Source: Chitinophagaceae bacterium
GTDB lineage: Bacteria > Bacteroidota > Bacteroidia > Chitinophagales > Chitinophagaceae
DNA length: 33,054 nt
Direction: 5' to 3'
Assembly: GCA_947379895.1 (NCBI GenBank)
Contig: CANCPA010000032.1
Span: forward strand, 1 to 33,054
The notes beneath the pieces are model-generated. The model ran no database searches, was not told the DNA's origin, and saw only the letters and a list, made by a program, of their open reading frames with translations. Below, piece after piece: positions 6,454 to 16,000 of this stretch. The position numbers were made by a program, and so were the translations under genes. Every line of letters begins with the position of its first letter. The stretch's first letter is position 1.

Positions 6454-7518
6454 CTAGATTTTCACCATCCAGCCATGATTTTCTTTGACCTTTCCTGTTC
6501 GGATGTCGTCTAATCTTTCCTTTAGTGCAGGTGCAATCGACAATTTATTTAAATCGAAACTTAGTATTGATTCTTTATATTTTAATTCTTGGATTAATGA
6601 AATGGTTGCGGCGGTACCCGTTCCAAAGGCTTCTTGGAAAGTTCCTGCTGCATAAGCCTCCACCAATTCATTAATACTAATTTTTCTTTCCTCTACTTTA
6701 ATTCCCATTTCTTTCAAAACAGTGATAGCAGTATCCCTAGTTACGCCTGCCAAAATAGTTCCTTCTTCTAATGAAGGTGTAATTGCTACGTTGTCAATGA
6801 CAAAGAAAACATTCATCGTACCAACCTCTTGCAGCCATTTATGTTCAAAGGCATCTGTCCATAAAATCTGATCGTACCCCTTTTGTTTAGCAATAACGGT
6901 TGCCTTCAAACTCGCCCCATAGTTACCTGCATTCTTCGCAAAGCCCACTCCTCCCGGTGCAGCACGGGTATACACTTCTTCCACACATATTTTCATTGGT
7001 GCAGAGTAATAGGGTCCTGTTGGACTAAGAATTATGATAAATAAATAATTTTCAGAGGGTTTTACACCGATTATCTCATCGGTAGCAAACATAAAAGGCC
7101 TTATATATAATGAATGATCGGCTGCCGTGGGAATCCACTCTTTGTCAAGGTTGATTAATTCCTTCATCCCACCCAAGAAAATCTCTTCGGGCACTTCAGG
7201 CATGCACATTCTATCAGCAGAAATATTAAAACGCTTGAAGTTATCCTGAGGACGGAAAATCACAGCATCTCCATTCTCATATCTATACGCTTTTATACCT
7301 TCAAAAATAGATTGTCCATAATGGATCGCAACAATTGAAGGCTCGAGTAAAAGTGGTTGATAAGGTTTAATTTCTACACTCTGCCATGCTCCATCAGCAT
7401 ACTTCGCCACTAACATGTGGTCGGTGAAATATTTGCCAAAAGGAAGATTACCAAAGTCTAAATCTTGTAATTTGCTTTTTGTTACTTTCGTTACATTTAT
7501 CTTTACCGCTTCTGCCAT
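6454..7518 (-). CDS. ilvE: Branched-chain amino acid aminotransferase
   Basis: 354 residues, the size of the longer BCAT form. A PLP enzyme of fold type IV that transfers the amino group between Leu/Ile/Val and 2-oxoglutarate, the last step of their synthesis or the first of their breakdown. The PLP lysine is K195 in GFAKNAGNYGAS. EVGTMNVFFV (231-240) is the family's glutamate segment, and FGTGTAATISL holds the phosphate-binding Thr residues. IHYGQSIFEGIKAYR (65-79) is the typical N-terminal signature. It is divergent from the gene at 7612, with 93 bases between the starts, and apparently monocistronic. Confidence 0.95.
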   Translation of the reverse strand: MAEAVKINVTKVTKSKLQDLDFGNLPFGKYFTDHMLVAKYADGAWQSVEIKPYQPLLLEPSIVAIHYGQSIFEGIKAYRYENGDAVIFRPQDNFKRFNISADRMCMPEVPEEIFLGGMKELINLDKEWIPTAADHSLYIRPFMFATDEIIGVKPSENYLFIIILSPTGPYYSAPMKICVEEVYTRAAPGGVGFAKNAGNYGASLKATVIAKQKGYDQILWTDAFEHKWLQEVGTMNVFFVIDNVAITPSLEEGTILAGVTRDTAITVLKEMGIKVEERKISINELVEAYAAGTFQEAFGTGTAATISLIQELKYKESILSFDLNKLSIAPALKERLDDIRTGKVKENHGWMVKI

Positions 7519-7611
7519 CTCGATTTATTTATTGCTGTAGTTTTATGTTGTAATAATTGCAAATAAACTAAAAAATAAAAAGAGTTGGTTAACTAAATAA
7601 TAAAAGTTACA

Positions 7612-8259
7612 ATGAATCTTGATAAAATAGAATTGCCCGACTTCATAATTGCGAATCTTTTTACGGATAATCTAGTTATAACCTCAGATGTGAAACAAAA
7701 AGAATCTGGTGTAAACTTAGTTCAGACTGCACCAAAAGAAACATTAATTGAAAGTGTTTCAAGTGTAGAGATTGCTAAACCTTTTATTCCTGTAAAAGAA
7801 GTGGCAAAACAAACTGAAACATTGGTTGTAACTGAAAAGCCCCTTGTTTTCACCCCTCCAAAGGAACTTTATTTGGGGAATAATCTTAAAAATGTAACCA
7901 TAATTGTAAAGGATACTGAGTCGGTCTATTTAAGAGAAGAGTGGCTGCAATTTCTAACCAATATTTTGGGTGCTTGCAAACTGAATATCGGTGACGTTGC
8001 CATTATCAATCAGGCGCACAACAAGATAAATTTCTCAGATATTTTAACTGCAACGTCTCCTCGACATTTGATTTTGTTTGAAGTTGACTGCAAAGAAATC
8101 AATCTTTCTTTTGTGATTCCTACCTATCAGGTTCAGAATTACAACAATACAACGTTTCTTTTAGCCCCTTCTTTATCAGCTATGTTAGGTACAACAGATG
8201 AAGTAAAGATTGAGAAAACTAAACTTTGGACGAGTTTGAAAAAGATGTTCGGGATTTAA
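7612..8259 (+). CDS. Conserved hypothetical protein (possible HolD/uracil-glycosylase-like fold)
   Basis: 215 residues, function not recognised with certainty. Residues 1-85 are low-complexity and rich in Lys, Glu, Val and Thr, probably a flexible linker. Residues 85-215 look like a compact alpha/beta domain: an N-terminal strand (NVTIIVKDT), a helix (LQFLTNILGACKL), DVAIINQAH, a strand HLILFEVD, then FVIPTYQVQNYNNTTFLLAP and a C-terminal LWTSLKKMFGI. The order LILFEV, then PxxQ, FLLAPSL and LWxxLKKMF resembles HolD (DNA polymerase III psi)-like domains of the uracil-DNA-glycosylase fold. This is from memory of family style, at low confidence. Its stop codon overlaps that of the convergent mutY by 4 bases (8256-8259), with no terminator between. 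Confidence 0.6.
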   Translation: MNLDKIELPDFIIANLFTDNLVITSDVKQKESGVNLVQTAPKETLIESVSSVEIAKPFIPVKEVAKQTETLVVTEKPLVFTPPKELYLGNNLKNVTIIVKDTESVYLREEWLQFLTNILGACKLNIGDVAIINQAHNKINFSDILTATSPRHLILFEVDCKEINLSFVIPTYQVQNYNNTTFLLAPSLSAMLGTTDEVKIEKTKLWTSLKKMFGI

Positions 8260-9308
8260 ACCCAGAATAAATACTGATTAATGAATTTTGGGAAGGCTAA
8301 TCGAGATATATCCTTGATTGGTAACCACTGATGCTTCTGTAATTGAACAGGAATTGAATAAATCTCAACCTTTATAAACTGTCCTTTTATCAATTGATGT
8401 GTGAGTTGTTGATGTTGTAAAGGAGAAATACTAATTAATTCTGCTTTTCCTATTCCAAGTTGTTCTTGAAGCCAATTTTGAATAGATGGATTATCCCAAT
8501 GTAATTGCTCGGATGCCTCTAATAAATAGAATTCATGAAGATTTTCCCAAATATCCTTTCCTGTCCTTTTTTCTATTAATATCGAATCATTATATTGAAG
8601 GATGAAATAATAAAACCACCGATTTTTCTTGAGCAATACCTTTTCTTTTACCGGCAGTTTATTAACAAGACCTAACTCAAACCCAACACAAGAAGTTTGC
8701 AAAGGACAAGTGCTACATTTAGGATTCATCGGTCTACATACAGTGGCCCCAAAATCCATGATTGCTTGATTGAATAACCCTGGATTTTTTTTATCCAAAA
8801 CATCTTTCGCCAATAAGGTAAACTGCTGTTTGCCACTAGTACTATCAATTGCGGTATCGATAGCGAATAATCGAGCAAGTACCCGAAATACATTTCCATC
8901 AACAACTGCATAGGGTTGATTGAAAGCAAATGAGGCAATAGCAGCAGCAGTATAAGGACCGATGCCTTTTAATGAAATAATACTGTCGTATTCAGAAGGA
9001 AATATTCCATTTAACTCATTGGCTATAAATCGGGCAGTCGTCAAAAGATTCTTGCAACGATTATAATAACCTAGACCTTCCCAAAGTTTAAAAACGACTT
9101 CATCGGATGCTTTAGCCAAATCCTTTATTGTAGGAAAATGAGTGATAAAGCGTTCGTAGTAAGTAGTACCTTGTTCAACGCGTGTTTGCTGAAGAATTAC
9201 TTCACTTAGCCATATTTTATATGGATCTTTTTCCCCCTTCCAAGGCATCTCACGCAAGTTTTCGTGACGATGCCAATCCATTAACTGTGAAGTAATATTT
9301 TTATTCAT
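8256..9308 (-). CDS. mutY: A/G-specific adenine glycosylase MutY
   Basis: 350 residues, normal length. It removes adenine mispaired with 8-oxoguanine in base excision repair. The helix-hairpin-helix is LKGIGPYTAAAIASFAF (113-129). Catalytic D137 is in VVDGNVFRVLAR. E36 is in LSEVILQQTRV, where QQT fits the adenine pocket. Four cysteines at 191, 198, 201 and 207 (C-x6-C-x2-C-x5-C) bind the 4Fe-4S cluster. The C-terminal part (about 225-350) is the NUDIX-like 8-oxoG recognition domain, moderately divergent. It lies 76 bases downstream of the glycosyltransferase stop region's complement and could be the last gene of an ABC-GT-mutY minus-strand run, though skewed repeats separate the genes. Confidence 0.95.
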   Translation of the reverse strand: MNKNITSQLMDWHRHENLREMPWKGEKDPYKIWLSEVILQQTRVEQGTTYYERFITHFPTIKDLAKASDEVVFKLWEGLGYYNRCKNLLTTARFIANELNGIFPSEYDSIISLKGIGPYTAAAIASFAFNQPYAVVDGNVFRVLARLFAIDTAIDSTSGKQQFTLLAKDVLDKKNPGLFNQAIMDFGATVCRPMNPKCSTCPLQTSCVGFELGLVNKLPVKEKVLLKKNRWFYYFILQYNDSILIEKRTGKDIWENLHEFYLLEASEQLHWDNPSIQNWLQEQLGIGKAELISISPLQHQQLTHQLIKGQFIKVEIYSIPVQLQKHQWLPIKDISRLAFPKFINQYLFWV

Positions 9309-9340
9309 CTATAAATTCCTCTAAAAAAATACTCATAACG

Positions 9341-9389
9341 TTAAACCTAATACTTACAACTTATAACCTACAACTTAAAACTCACTATT
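9341..9389. repeat. G-free tract at the 3' end of the glycosyltransferase gene
   Basis: 49 bases without G on the plus strand (words aatacttacaacttataacc), including the glycosyltransferase stop codon at 9385-9387. In the mRNA sense it is C-free. Wording is close to the tract at the rpsG end. Confidence 0.65.
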
Positions 9390-10527
9390 GAACCTTCCTG
9401 TCTTTCCATTGATACTTTCCCCACATTCCAAAGCATCCTGCAAAAGCAGTGTAAAGGATATGAGGGAACTGTAATAAAGTATCTTTCCACTTTAGTTGAA
9501 TCGAGAAAAAGGCTGCAATATGTGTGGCGAAACTTGCTTCTATTATTGTTTTCAATAAAACAAGTAGTATCCAAAAGTAGAAAAGCAGAGGATAAAAAAG
9601 TGAACTAAAAGGAAGCAATAATAAGCTGATATTTAACAACAAAACCAACCACAATACAATCACAACACTTACATCCTTATATTTATTTGTCTTACTTGCC
9701 CACCTAATCCGTTGATTAAGGAATCCTTTTAGGGTAGGCATCGGTGCCGTATGTATGATAGAATTTGGATTAAACACATATCCCATCCTATCGGGATAAA
9801 CCTCTTTAATCTTGTTCATCAAAAGCATGTCATCGCCACTCGCAATATTGTCTATTCCTTTAAAGCCATTTACTTCGGCAAACACGCTCTTCTTATAGGC
9901 AAGATTTGCTCCGTTACACATGGCATGCAGTCCCGCTGAAACAGCCGCAGCAGTAATTCCTTGCAAAGCCATGAAATCTATACACTGAAAGGTTTGCAAT
10001 ACTGAACCATCATTTGTAAATGCAACGGGGCCACCCACAAAAACGGGTTTCTTTTCTTGTATATATGCATCTAATGTTTGTAACCAAGCCGGATTAGCAG
10101 TACAATCAGCATCGGTAGTAACTATCCATTCATTTTTTGCTAAGCTAACGCCTGTTTCTATTGCCTTCTTTTTATAGGCATTCAGTTGTTTACCATCAAG
10201 CACTTTTGCTAGCTCTACCAATTGAATATTGGGAAATTTCTTTCCTAATTCTTTAACGATTTGTGGAGTATTGTCCGTAGAGAAGTCATCAATTACAAAA
10301 ACTTCCCAAAGAGAGGATGGATAGTCTTGATTTATGATTGATTGCAACAAAGCACCAATATTTTCCTCTTCATTTCGGGCAGGAATAAGGATGCTAAAAG
10401 TACTTTTGGGATGAATGTTTGATTGAGGAATAAATTGTTTGAGTTTAATAAACCAATGCCGATACAGCAGCATTATTACTGAGTATATCACAAACAATAG
10501 GGTGGTAAAAATGAGTATAAAAAACAT
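9385..10527 (-). CDS. Membrane glycosyltransferase, family 2
   Basis: 380 residues. One N-terminal membrane helix (1-22), a cytosolic GT-A domain (about 44-275), and three or so C-terminal membrane helices (about 286-365). Motifs: ILIPARNEEENI (47-58), VIDDFSTDNT with D80/D81, the metal-binding DADC at 139-142, GDDM at 231-234 as the base region, and QRIRW at 272-276, the Q/RxxRW-type motif of processive or undecaprenyl-linked GT2 enzymes. So it transfers sugar from a nucleotide donor to a lipid or polymer at the inner membrane; the acceptor cannot be told. It is encoded just after an MsbA-like exporter on the same strand, which suggests a joint role in envelope glycolipid or polysaccharide work (inference). 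Confidence 0.85.
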   Translation of the reverse strand: MFFILIFTTLLFVIYSVIMLLYRHWFIKLKQFIPQSNIHPKSTFSILIPARNEEENIGALLQSIINQDYPSSLWEVFVIDDFSTDNTPQIVKELGKKFPNIQLVELAKVLDGKQLNAYKKKAIETGVSLAKNEWIVTTDADCTANPAWLQTLDAYIQEKKPVFVGGPVAFTNDGSVLQTFQCIDFMALQGITAAAVSAGLHAMCNGANLAYKKSVFAEVNGFKGIDNIASGDDMLLMNKIKEVYPDRMGYVFNPNSIIHTAPMPTLKGFLNQRIRWASKTNKYKDVSVVIVLWLVLLLNISLLLLPFSSLFYPLLFYFWILLVLLKTIIEASFATHIAAFFSIQLKWKDTLLQFPHILYTAFAGCFGMWGKYQWKDRKVQ

Positions 10528-10639
10528 ATTATAGTTGTTTGTGGTTAGTAGTTAGTTGATAGTGATTAGCTATTGCAAATAGGAATAAAAACTCGAACTA
10601 ACAACTAATCACAAAACACTAACCACTATTTTACCTCTT
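10526..10639. repeat. Skewed inverted repeat between the ABC exporter and glycosyltransferase genes
   Basis: 10526-10569 has no C (words gtggttagtagttagttgat). 10596-10639 has no G (words ctaacaactaatcac, aacactaaccac). The arms are imperfectly complementary. The G-free arm contains the stop codon of the ABC gene (10626-10628). Same design as 28197-28365. Confidence 0.7.
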
Positions 10640-12449
10640 GCATTTCAATTAATTTTCTATAAAAACCACCTAATTCAAGTAATTGTTCATGATTACCTCG
10701 TTCAACGATTGAACCTTTTTGCAAGACTATGATTTCGTCTGCATGTCTGATTGTACTTAAACGGTGTGCAATCACGATACTAGTCCTGTTTTTCATCATA
10801 TTATTGATGGCATCCTGAACTAGCCTTTCACTCTCAGTATCCAAAGATGAAGTGGCCTCATCTAATATCAAAATTGGAGAATTTTTAAGAATAGCCCTAG
10901 CAATAGTCAATCGTTGTCTCTCGCCCCCACTTAATTTAGTACCCCTGTCTCCAATATTTGCATCAAATCCATCTTCTTTTTGAATAATAAAATTATAAGC
11001 GTTAGAAACTTTAGCCGCCTCTTCCATTTCTTCTTTAGTAGCATCTTGCTTCCCTAATAAGATGTTATTGGCAATACTATCATTGAATAATATAGGATCT
11101 TGAGTAACAATACTTATTTGATTACGAACACTTTCAATTGTATAATCTTTGATATTAATGCCATCTATCAGTAATTCGCCACTTGTCACATCGTGAAAAC
11201 GAGGAACTAAATCAGCAAGTGTACTTTTCCCTGCCCCACTACTACCCACAAGTGCAACTGTTTTTCCTTTTTCGATTTTTAGATTGATATTATTAAGTAT
11301 GACTGTTTCATTGTACCCAAAAGATACATTTTTGAATTCAATGGTGCTGTTAAATTGTGCTAATACCTTTGGACTTGCTTTGTCTATAATGGTGTTAGGA
11401 GTCTGCAATACTTCTTCAATTCTTCTTAATGCAGCCGTCCCCCTTTGCATATTATAAAATGCCGTACTCAAACTTTTTGAGGGATTGATGATTTGACTAA
11501 ATATCGCGATATACATGATGAATGCCGATCCATTTAAGCCAAAACTTTTATTTTCCAAAATCAACTGACCACCAAACCACAGAATAATACAAAGAACAAT
11601 AATACCTAAAACTTCACTGACAGGACTAGCCAAATCACGCTTGAAATTCATTTTGTTTCTAACCCGAAATAACTCATTATTCACTGTTACGTACTTATTT
11701 TGAATGAATTTTTCAGCAGTAAAGGATTTAATGATTCTCATGCCCGACAATGTCTCTTCCAAAATACTCAAACCCTCCGAATTTTTCTCTGCAGCGATAT
11801 TACTCTGTTTTTTGAGGCTTCTACTAATCCTTCCGATAATAAATCCAGCGATAGGTAATAAAACAAGTAAAATCAAAGACAATTGTAGACTAAGAAAAAA
11901 GAGTGTACTCAAGTAAAACAACACTGTTACAGGTTCTTTAATGACCCCATCCATTGTATTTGTGACTGCACTTTCCAATTCGGACATATCATTTGTCATT
12001 CTGCTCATCAAATCGCCTTTGCGTTGTTCTGAAAAGTATCCTATTGGAAGCGTTAATATTTTATCATAAAGATTATTTTTTAATTGCATCAACATCCCAT
12101 TCCGCAACGGACTCATCACATAATAACTCATGTATACCGACGTATTTTTAAGCATTATGGCAAATGTTATAAATACACATACCATTGCTAATGCAAATAA
12201 TTTACTGTGAGCAATGATTATCTGACATAAATAATATTGTAAGGTGCCTATAACAGAAGCAGATGAAAATGATAGCGCAGGTTTTACAGTGATTAACTTA
12301 TCACCATTGAAAATTATTTCTAGAAAGGGAAATAACATGGCTAATGAAACCACACTAAAGACTACAGAACAAAGAATAAAAGTGAAATACAATACAATAT
12401 TTCGTTTATAAGGCTTTAGATATTGTAATAATCCAAGATAATTTTTCAT
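10626..12449 (-). CDS. ABC exporter, permease-ATPase fusion (MsbA-like)
   Basis: 607 residues in the half-transporter layout: a six-helix membrane domain (about 18-330) and a nucleotide-binding domain (about 368-605). Walker A is GSSGAGKST (402-410), the Q-loop is VTQD (448-451), the signature is LSGGERQRL (506-514), Walker B is ILILDEATSSLD (526-537) and the switch His is H562. A homodimer is expected in the inner membrane. MsbA-like proteins flip lipid A or other lipids, or export drugs. Most Bacteroidota carry one near envelope genes, and the adjacent GT2 gene fits a lipid-linked substrate. Substrate is not determined by the sequence. Confidence 0.9.
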   Translation of the reverse strand: MKNYLGLLQYLKPYKRNIVLYFTFILCSVVFSVVSLAMLFPFLEIIFNGDKLITVKPALSFSSASVIGTLQYYLCQIIIAHSKLFALAMVCVFITFAIMLKNTSVYMSYYVMSPLRNGMLMQLKNNLYDKILTLPIGYFSEQRKGDLMSRMTNDMSELESAVTNTMDGVIKEPVTVLFYLSTLFFLSLQLSLILLVLLPIAGFIIGRISRSLKKQSNIAAEKNSEGLSILEETLSGMRIIKSFTAEKFIQNKYVTVNNELFRVRNKMNFKRDLASPVSEVLGIIVLCIILWFGGQLILENKSFGLNGSAFIMYIAIFSQIINPSKSLSTAFYNMQRGTAALRRIEEVLQTPNTIIDKASPKVLAQFNSTIEFKNVSFGYNETVILNNINLKIEKGKTVALVGSSGAGKSTLADLVPRFHDVTSGELLIDGINIKDYTIESVRNQISIVTQDPILFNDSIANNILLGKQDATKEEMEEAAKVSNAYNFIIQKEDGFDANIGDRGTKLSGGERQRLTIARAILKNSPILILDEATSSLDTESERLVQDAINNMMKNRTSIVIAHRLSTIRHADEIIVLQKGSIVERGNHEQLLELGGFYRKLIEMQEVK

Positions 12450-13026
12450 GTAGTACTTTCTGTTGTAAAATTAATAGTCAAGAAATAAAATAAACACCAA
12501 CAAACCTAAAAAAGCCGCTAAGTTATAGATTCTGTGTCTCTATTAATAATTTGACTAAAAATAAAGCACTTGCATTCAATTGAATAACTGCAATATACTT
12601 TCGAGAACACTGAAGCATTCTATTTCAAATTAAAGAGATTACAAGAAAACGATATCATATCATTCGGATTTTATACAAGTTGAAATCAAATTATGAAGTC
12701 ATTTAAAAAAACATAACCTGTTTATAAAAAAAAGACAAAAAAGGATATTGTTCCTGATATATTTTGTAATAACATGAACACTTAGACTGTTTAAATACAA
12801 AATATTAAGCAACTTACATCACTTTCGCAATATCACTCCTTGCATTACCTTGAAATTTTTATTCTAGAAATTATATTTATTTTCCATCTTTTGAAAAAAA
12901 ACTGTATTCTTGTAGTAGAATTGACTATTTGACTATCGTACTTTCGTGTATTTATTGCTCTGCTAAGATTATTTTCAACTGTATTTTATATTTATTGAAT
13001 TAAAATTTCACCCTTATAGATTAAAT
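12450..13026. other. Divergent intergenic region, 577 bp, no gene seen
   Basis: Very AT-rich. It must hold the promoters of the ABC exporter (leftward) and the PKD protein gene (rightward). Two TACTTTCG boxes, at about 12598 and 12939-12946, are close to the TAnnTTTG box on the plus strand, but neither has a well-placed TTTG partner. No hairpin, repeat or open frame of note. Confidence 0.4.
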
Positions 13027-16000
13027 ATGTTACACAAAACTATTTACTATTCAGTTCGCTTAGTAGCGTTAACTCTTTTTTCATTTTTCCTTAACACAAC
13101 ATTAAATGCACAAATGACTGTAAATGGTCATTTACCTTCAAATGGAGAACAAGTAGGAGTTTGCCAATACAATAACAGCTTTTCATTTGCAATTTCAGAC
13201 CCTTTAGGTGTTGTATCTTATTTGTGGGATTTTGGTGATGGTACAACAAGTACAATAGCAAATCCTACTCATGCTTACACTAATTCGGGCATTTATAAAG
13301 TTGAATTATATGCTACCGGAAGTACAAGTGTAACTGAGTATAACCAAACTGTATATGTATATCCCACTCCTAATGTATCCTTTGACGTTATAAAAGCGAC
13401 TAACAATGGAAATGCCTATACGTTTATAAGTACCTCCTCTGTTAGTTCAGGAATGATATCTAGTTACATTTGGAGTTTTGGTGATGGTTCGGGTGATATA
13501 ATAAGTAATCCCAATAAAATATATGCAAGTGCGGGGAATTATTCTATTAAACTAGTTGCTCAATCAGATCGAGGTTGTGTGGACAGTACTGTTCAATCTG
13601 CTGTAATAGATTTAACAGGAAGTGTAATTCATAGTGCTTTTTCTGTAAATGCCGCTTCACAATGTTTGAATAGTAATAATTTTTCATTTTCCAATACTTC
13701 AGATCAAGGTAATGGTGAAACTTATAGTTGGGATTTTGGCGATGGCAATACTAGTTCAAGCTATAGCACTTCACATATTTATGGCAATTCCGGCAACTAC
13801 ACAGTGATATTAAAAGTTAAAAAAGGAAACGATAGTTCATTAGCGGTTCAATATATAAATGTAGAAGCAAAACCTACTGCTAATTTCAATGTAACCACAC
13901 ATGGTTTTAATGTGGCAGCAGAGTCAGCATCTTCAATAGCGTTTGGAAATATTGCTAACTATAATTGGAATTTTGGTGATAATTCAAATTCACAACAACA
14001 AAGTGTTCAACACGATTATGCGTCTGCAGGCAGTTATTCTATAAAGTTGGTTGTAGCATCACAAGCGGGATGTACAGACAGTATTACACATTCCGTTACA
14101 ATTGATTTGCCCGTATCGCCTGATTTGGCATCTTTTACAACAAACTCTCCGATGTGTTTGTCACAAAACTTATATCAGTTTACCAATAATTCAATTATTA
14201 ATGGAACAGGTGCTACCTATTTATGGAATTTTGGCGATGGTAATACCGATAATACACCTGCACCCTCTCATAGTTATGCATCTGCAGGTGAATATACAGT
14301 TATTCTCACTATCACTTCTTCAGCAGGTACAGCAACCACAAGTAAAGTCTTGAAAGTTTTCCCTCAGCCACAAGTTTCCTTTGGAATAACACATTTATTA
14401 TCAGATTATACTTTTACAAACAATTCATCAATCGTTAGTGGAAGTTTAGTTTCTTATAGTTGGACTTCAACTTCTGGAAATACAGGCAATGGAAATAATT
14501 TTAATGAGACTGTTGCACCTGGATCTTATTCAGTAAAACTTGTTGCTGTATCTGATAATGGTTGTACCGATAGTATTTCAAACAATTATTCTTTAAGTCC
14601 TACATTAAGTGCATCTTTTACAATTAACGGTCTATTATCCGCTTGTTATACGAATTCAAATACTTATAGTTTTATTAACACTTCCTCTACCGGTCAAGGC
14701 GTTAACTATTCATGGGATTTTGGTGATGGCAATACAGATAATCAGTTCCAACCTGCACATCAATATGCTGCTTATGGTACTTATATAGTAAAACTAACGG
14801 TTTCTAATGCGACTGAATCTATTTCTACCACTCAATCAATTGATTTATTCCCTATTCCTAAGGCTTCTTATATTTTGTATTTAGATACACGATTGACAGA
14901 AGTTTCTCCTCAAATTAAACTTTGCTTTACTCCTGGAATAGACTTTTCTTATATCAGCAACTCTACACTTGCAAAAGGGGAAATGCATTATCAATGGAGT
15001 TTCGGAACTAATGCAATTCATTTTAGAGATGGAGATAGTACAGCCTATATCAATCCTAGGATTATCTTCGATACTGCCGGGACATATCCGGTTAAATTAA
15101 AAGTAATTTCTGATAGAGGATGTACTGACAGTTTTACTGCAATTGTAAAATTGAGTGATCCACATGCCCATTTTAGTTATAATGTTGATTATGGTGGCGA
15201 TGTATATGCTAACCCTACTGTTGTGATCAATGAACACTCCTATGACTACGGTGCCATATTAACGAATTGGAATTGGAGTTATGGTGATGGGGCAACATCT
15301 ACTTTACAAAATGCACCTTCACATCATTATACTTGTGGAGGTAATTACCAACTAGCATTGACCGTAACTAGTGAAGTGCCATGTTTTAATTCTACAAGTT
15401 CGGTGGTTACAATAAGAATTAAGCCAAAGGCTGCATTTAGTGTAAGCAATCCTAATTATACACCAAATGCATATTCTCGGCCAACATTTACATTTACGGA
15501 TGCGACTACTGCAAATGATGCTTGTCCTAATTTTCAATATAATTGGAATTTTGGAGACGGTAACACGTCAAACGCTTCACATCCAACACATATATTTAAA
15601 GGAAGCGGCACTTATAATGTTCGCTTGATTGTTACAAATGCAAATGGTGGTTTGAAGGATACAACTAATCAAACTGTTACGGTTGCTATCAAACCTAAAT
15701 CTTTATTCACAACAAATTTATCGCAAAGTCCTTCTGTCAGTTTCTCTAATACTAGTTCATCTACAGACACAGCTGCGGGTGTGAATTCCTTGACTTATGC
15801 ATGGGATTTCGGCGATGGAGCTACTGCTAATGTCAAGAGTCCTGCAGCTCACTTATACACATGGGGTGCTGATTTCACAGTGACTTTAACCGTTACCAAT
15901 CCAATTAGTGGTTTGCAGGATGTTTACACTAGAGTAATTACAGTACATATTAAGCCACAAGCTAGTTATTCAATTGGTAGTCCTGTATATGCTCCAAATG

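Noticed and set aside
6454-7518. 4-amino-4-deoxychorismate lyase or D-amino acid transaminase
   Set aside because: Length of 354, GFAKNAGNYGAS and EVGTMN are those of branched-chain aminotransferases.
10626-12449. Peptidase-containing bacteriocin exporter
   Set aside because: No N-terminal C39 peptidase domain; the protein begins directly with membrane helices.
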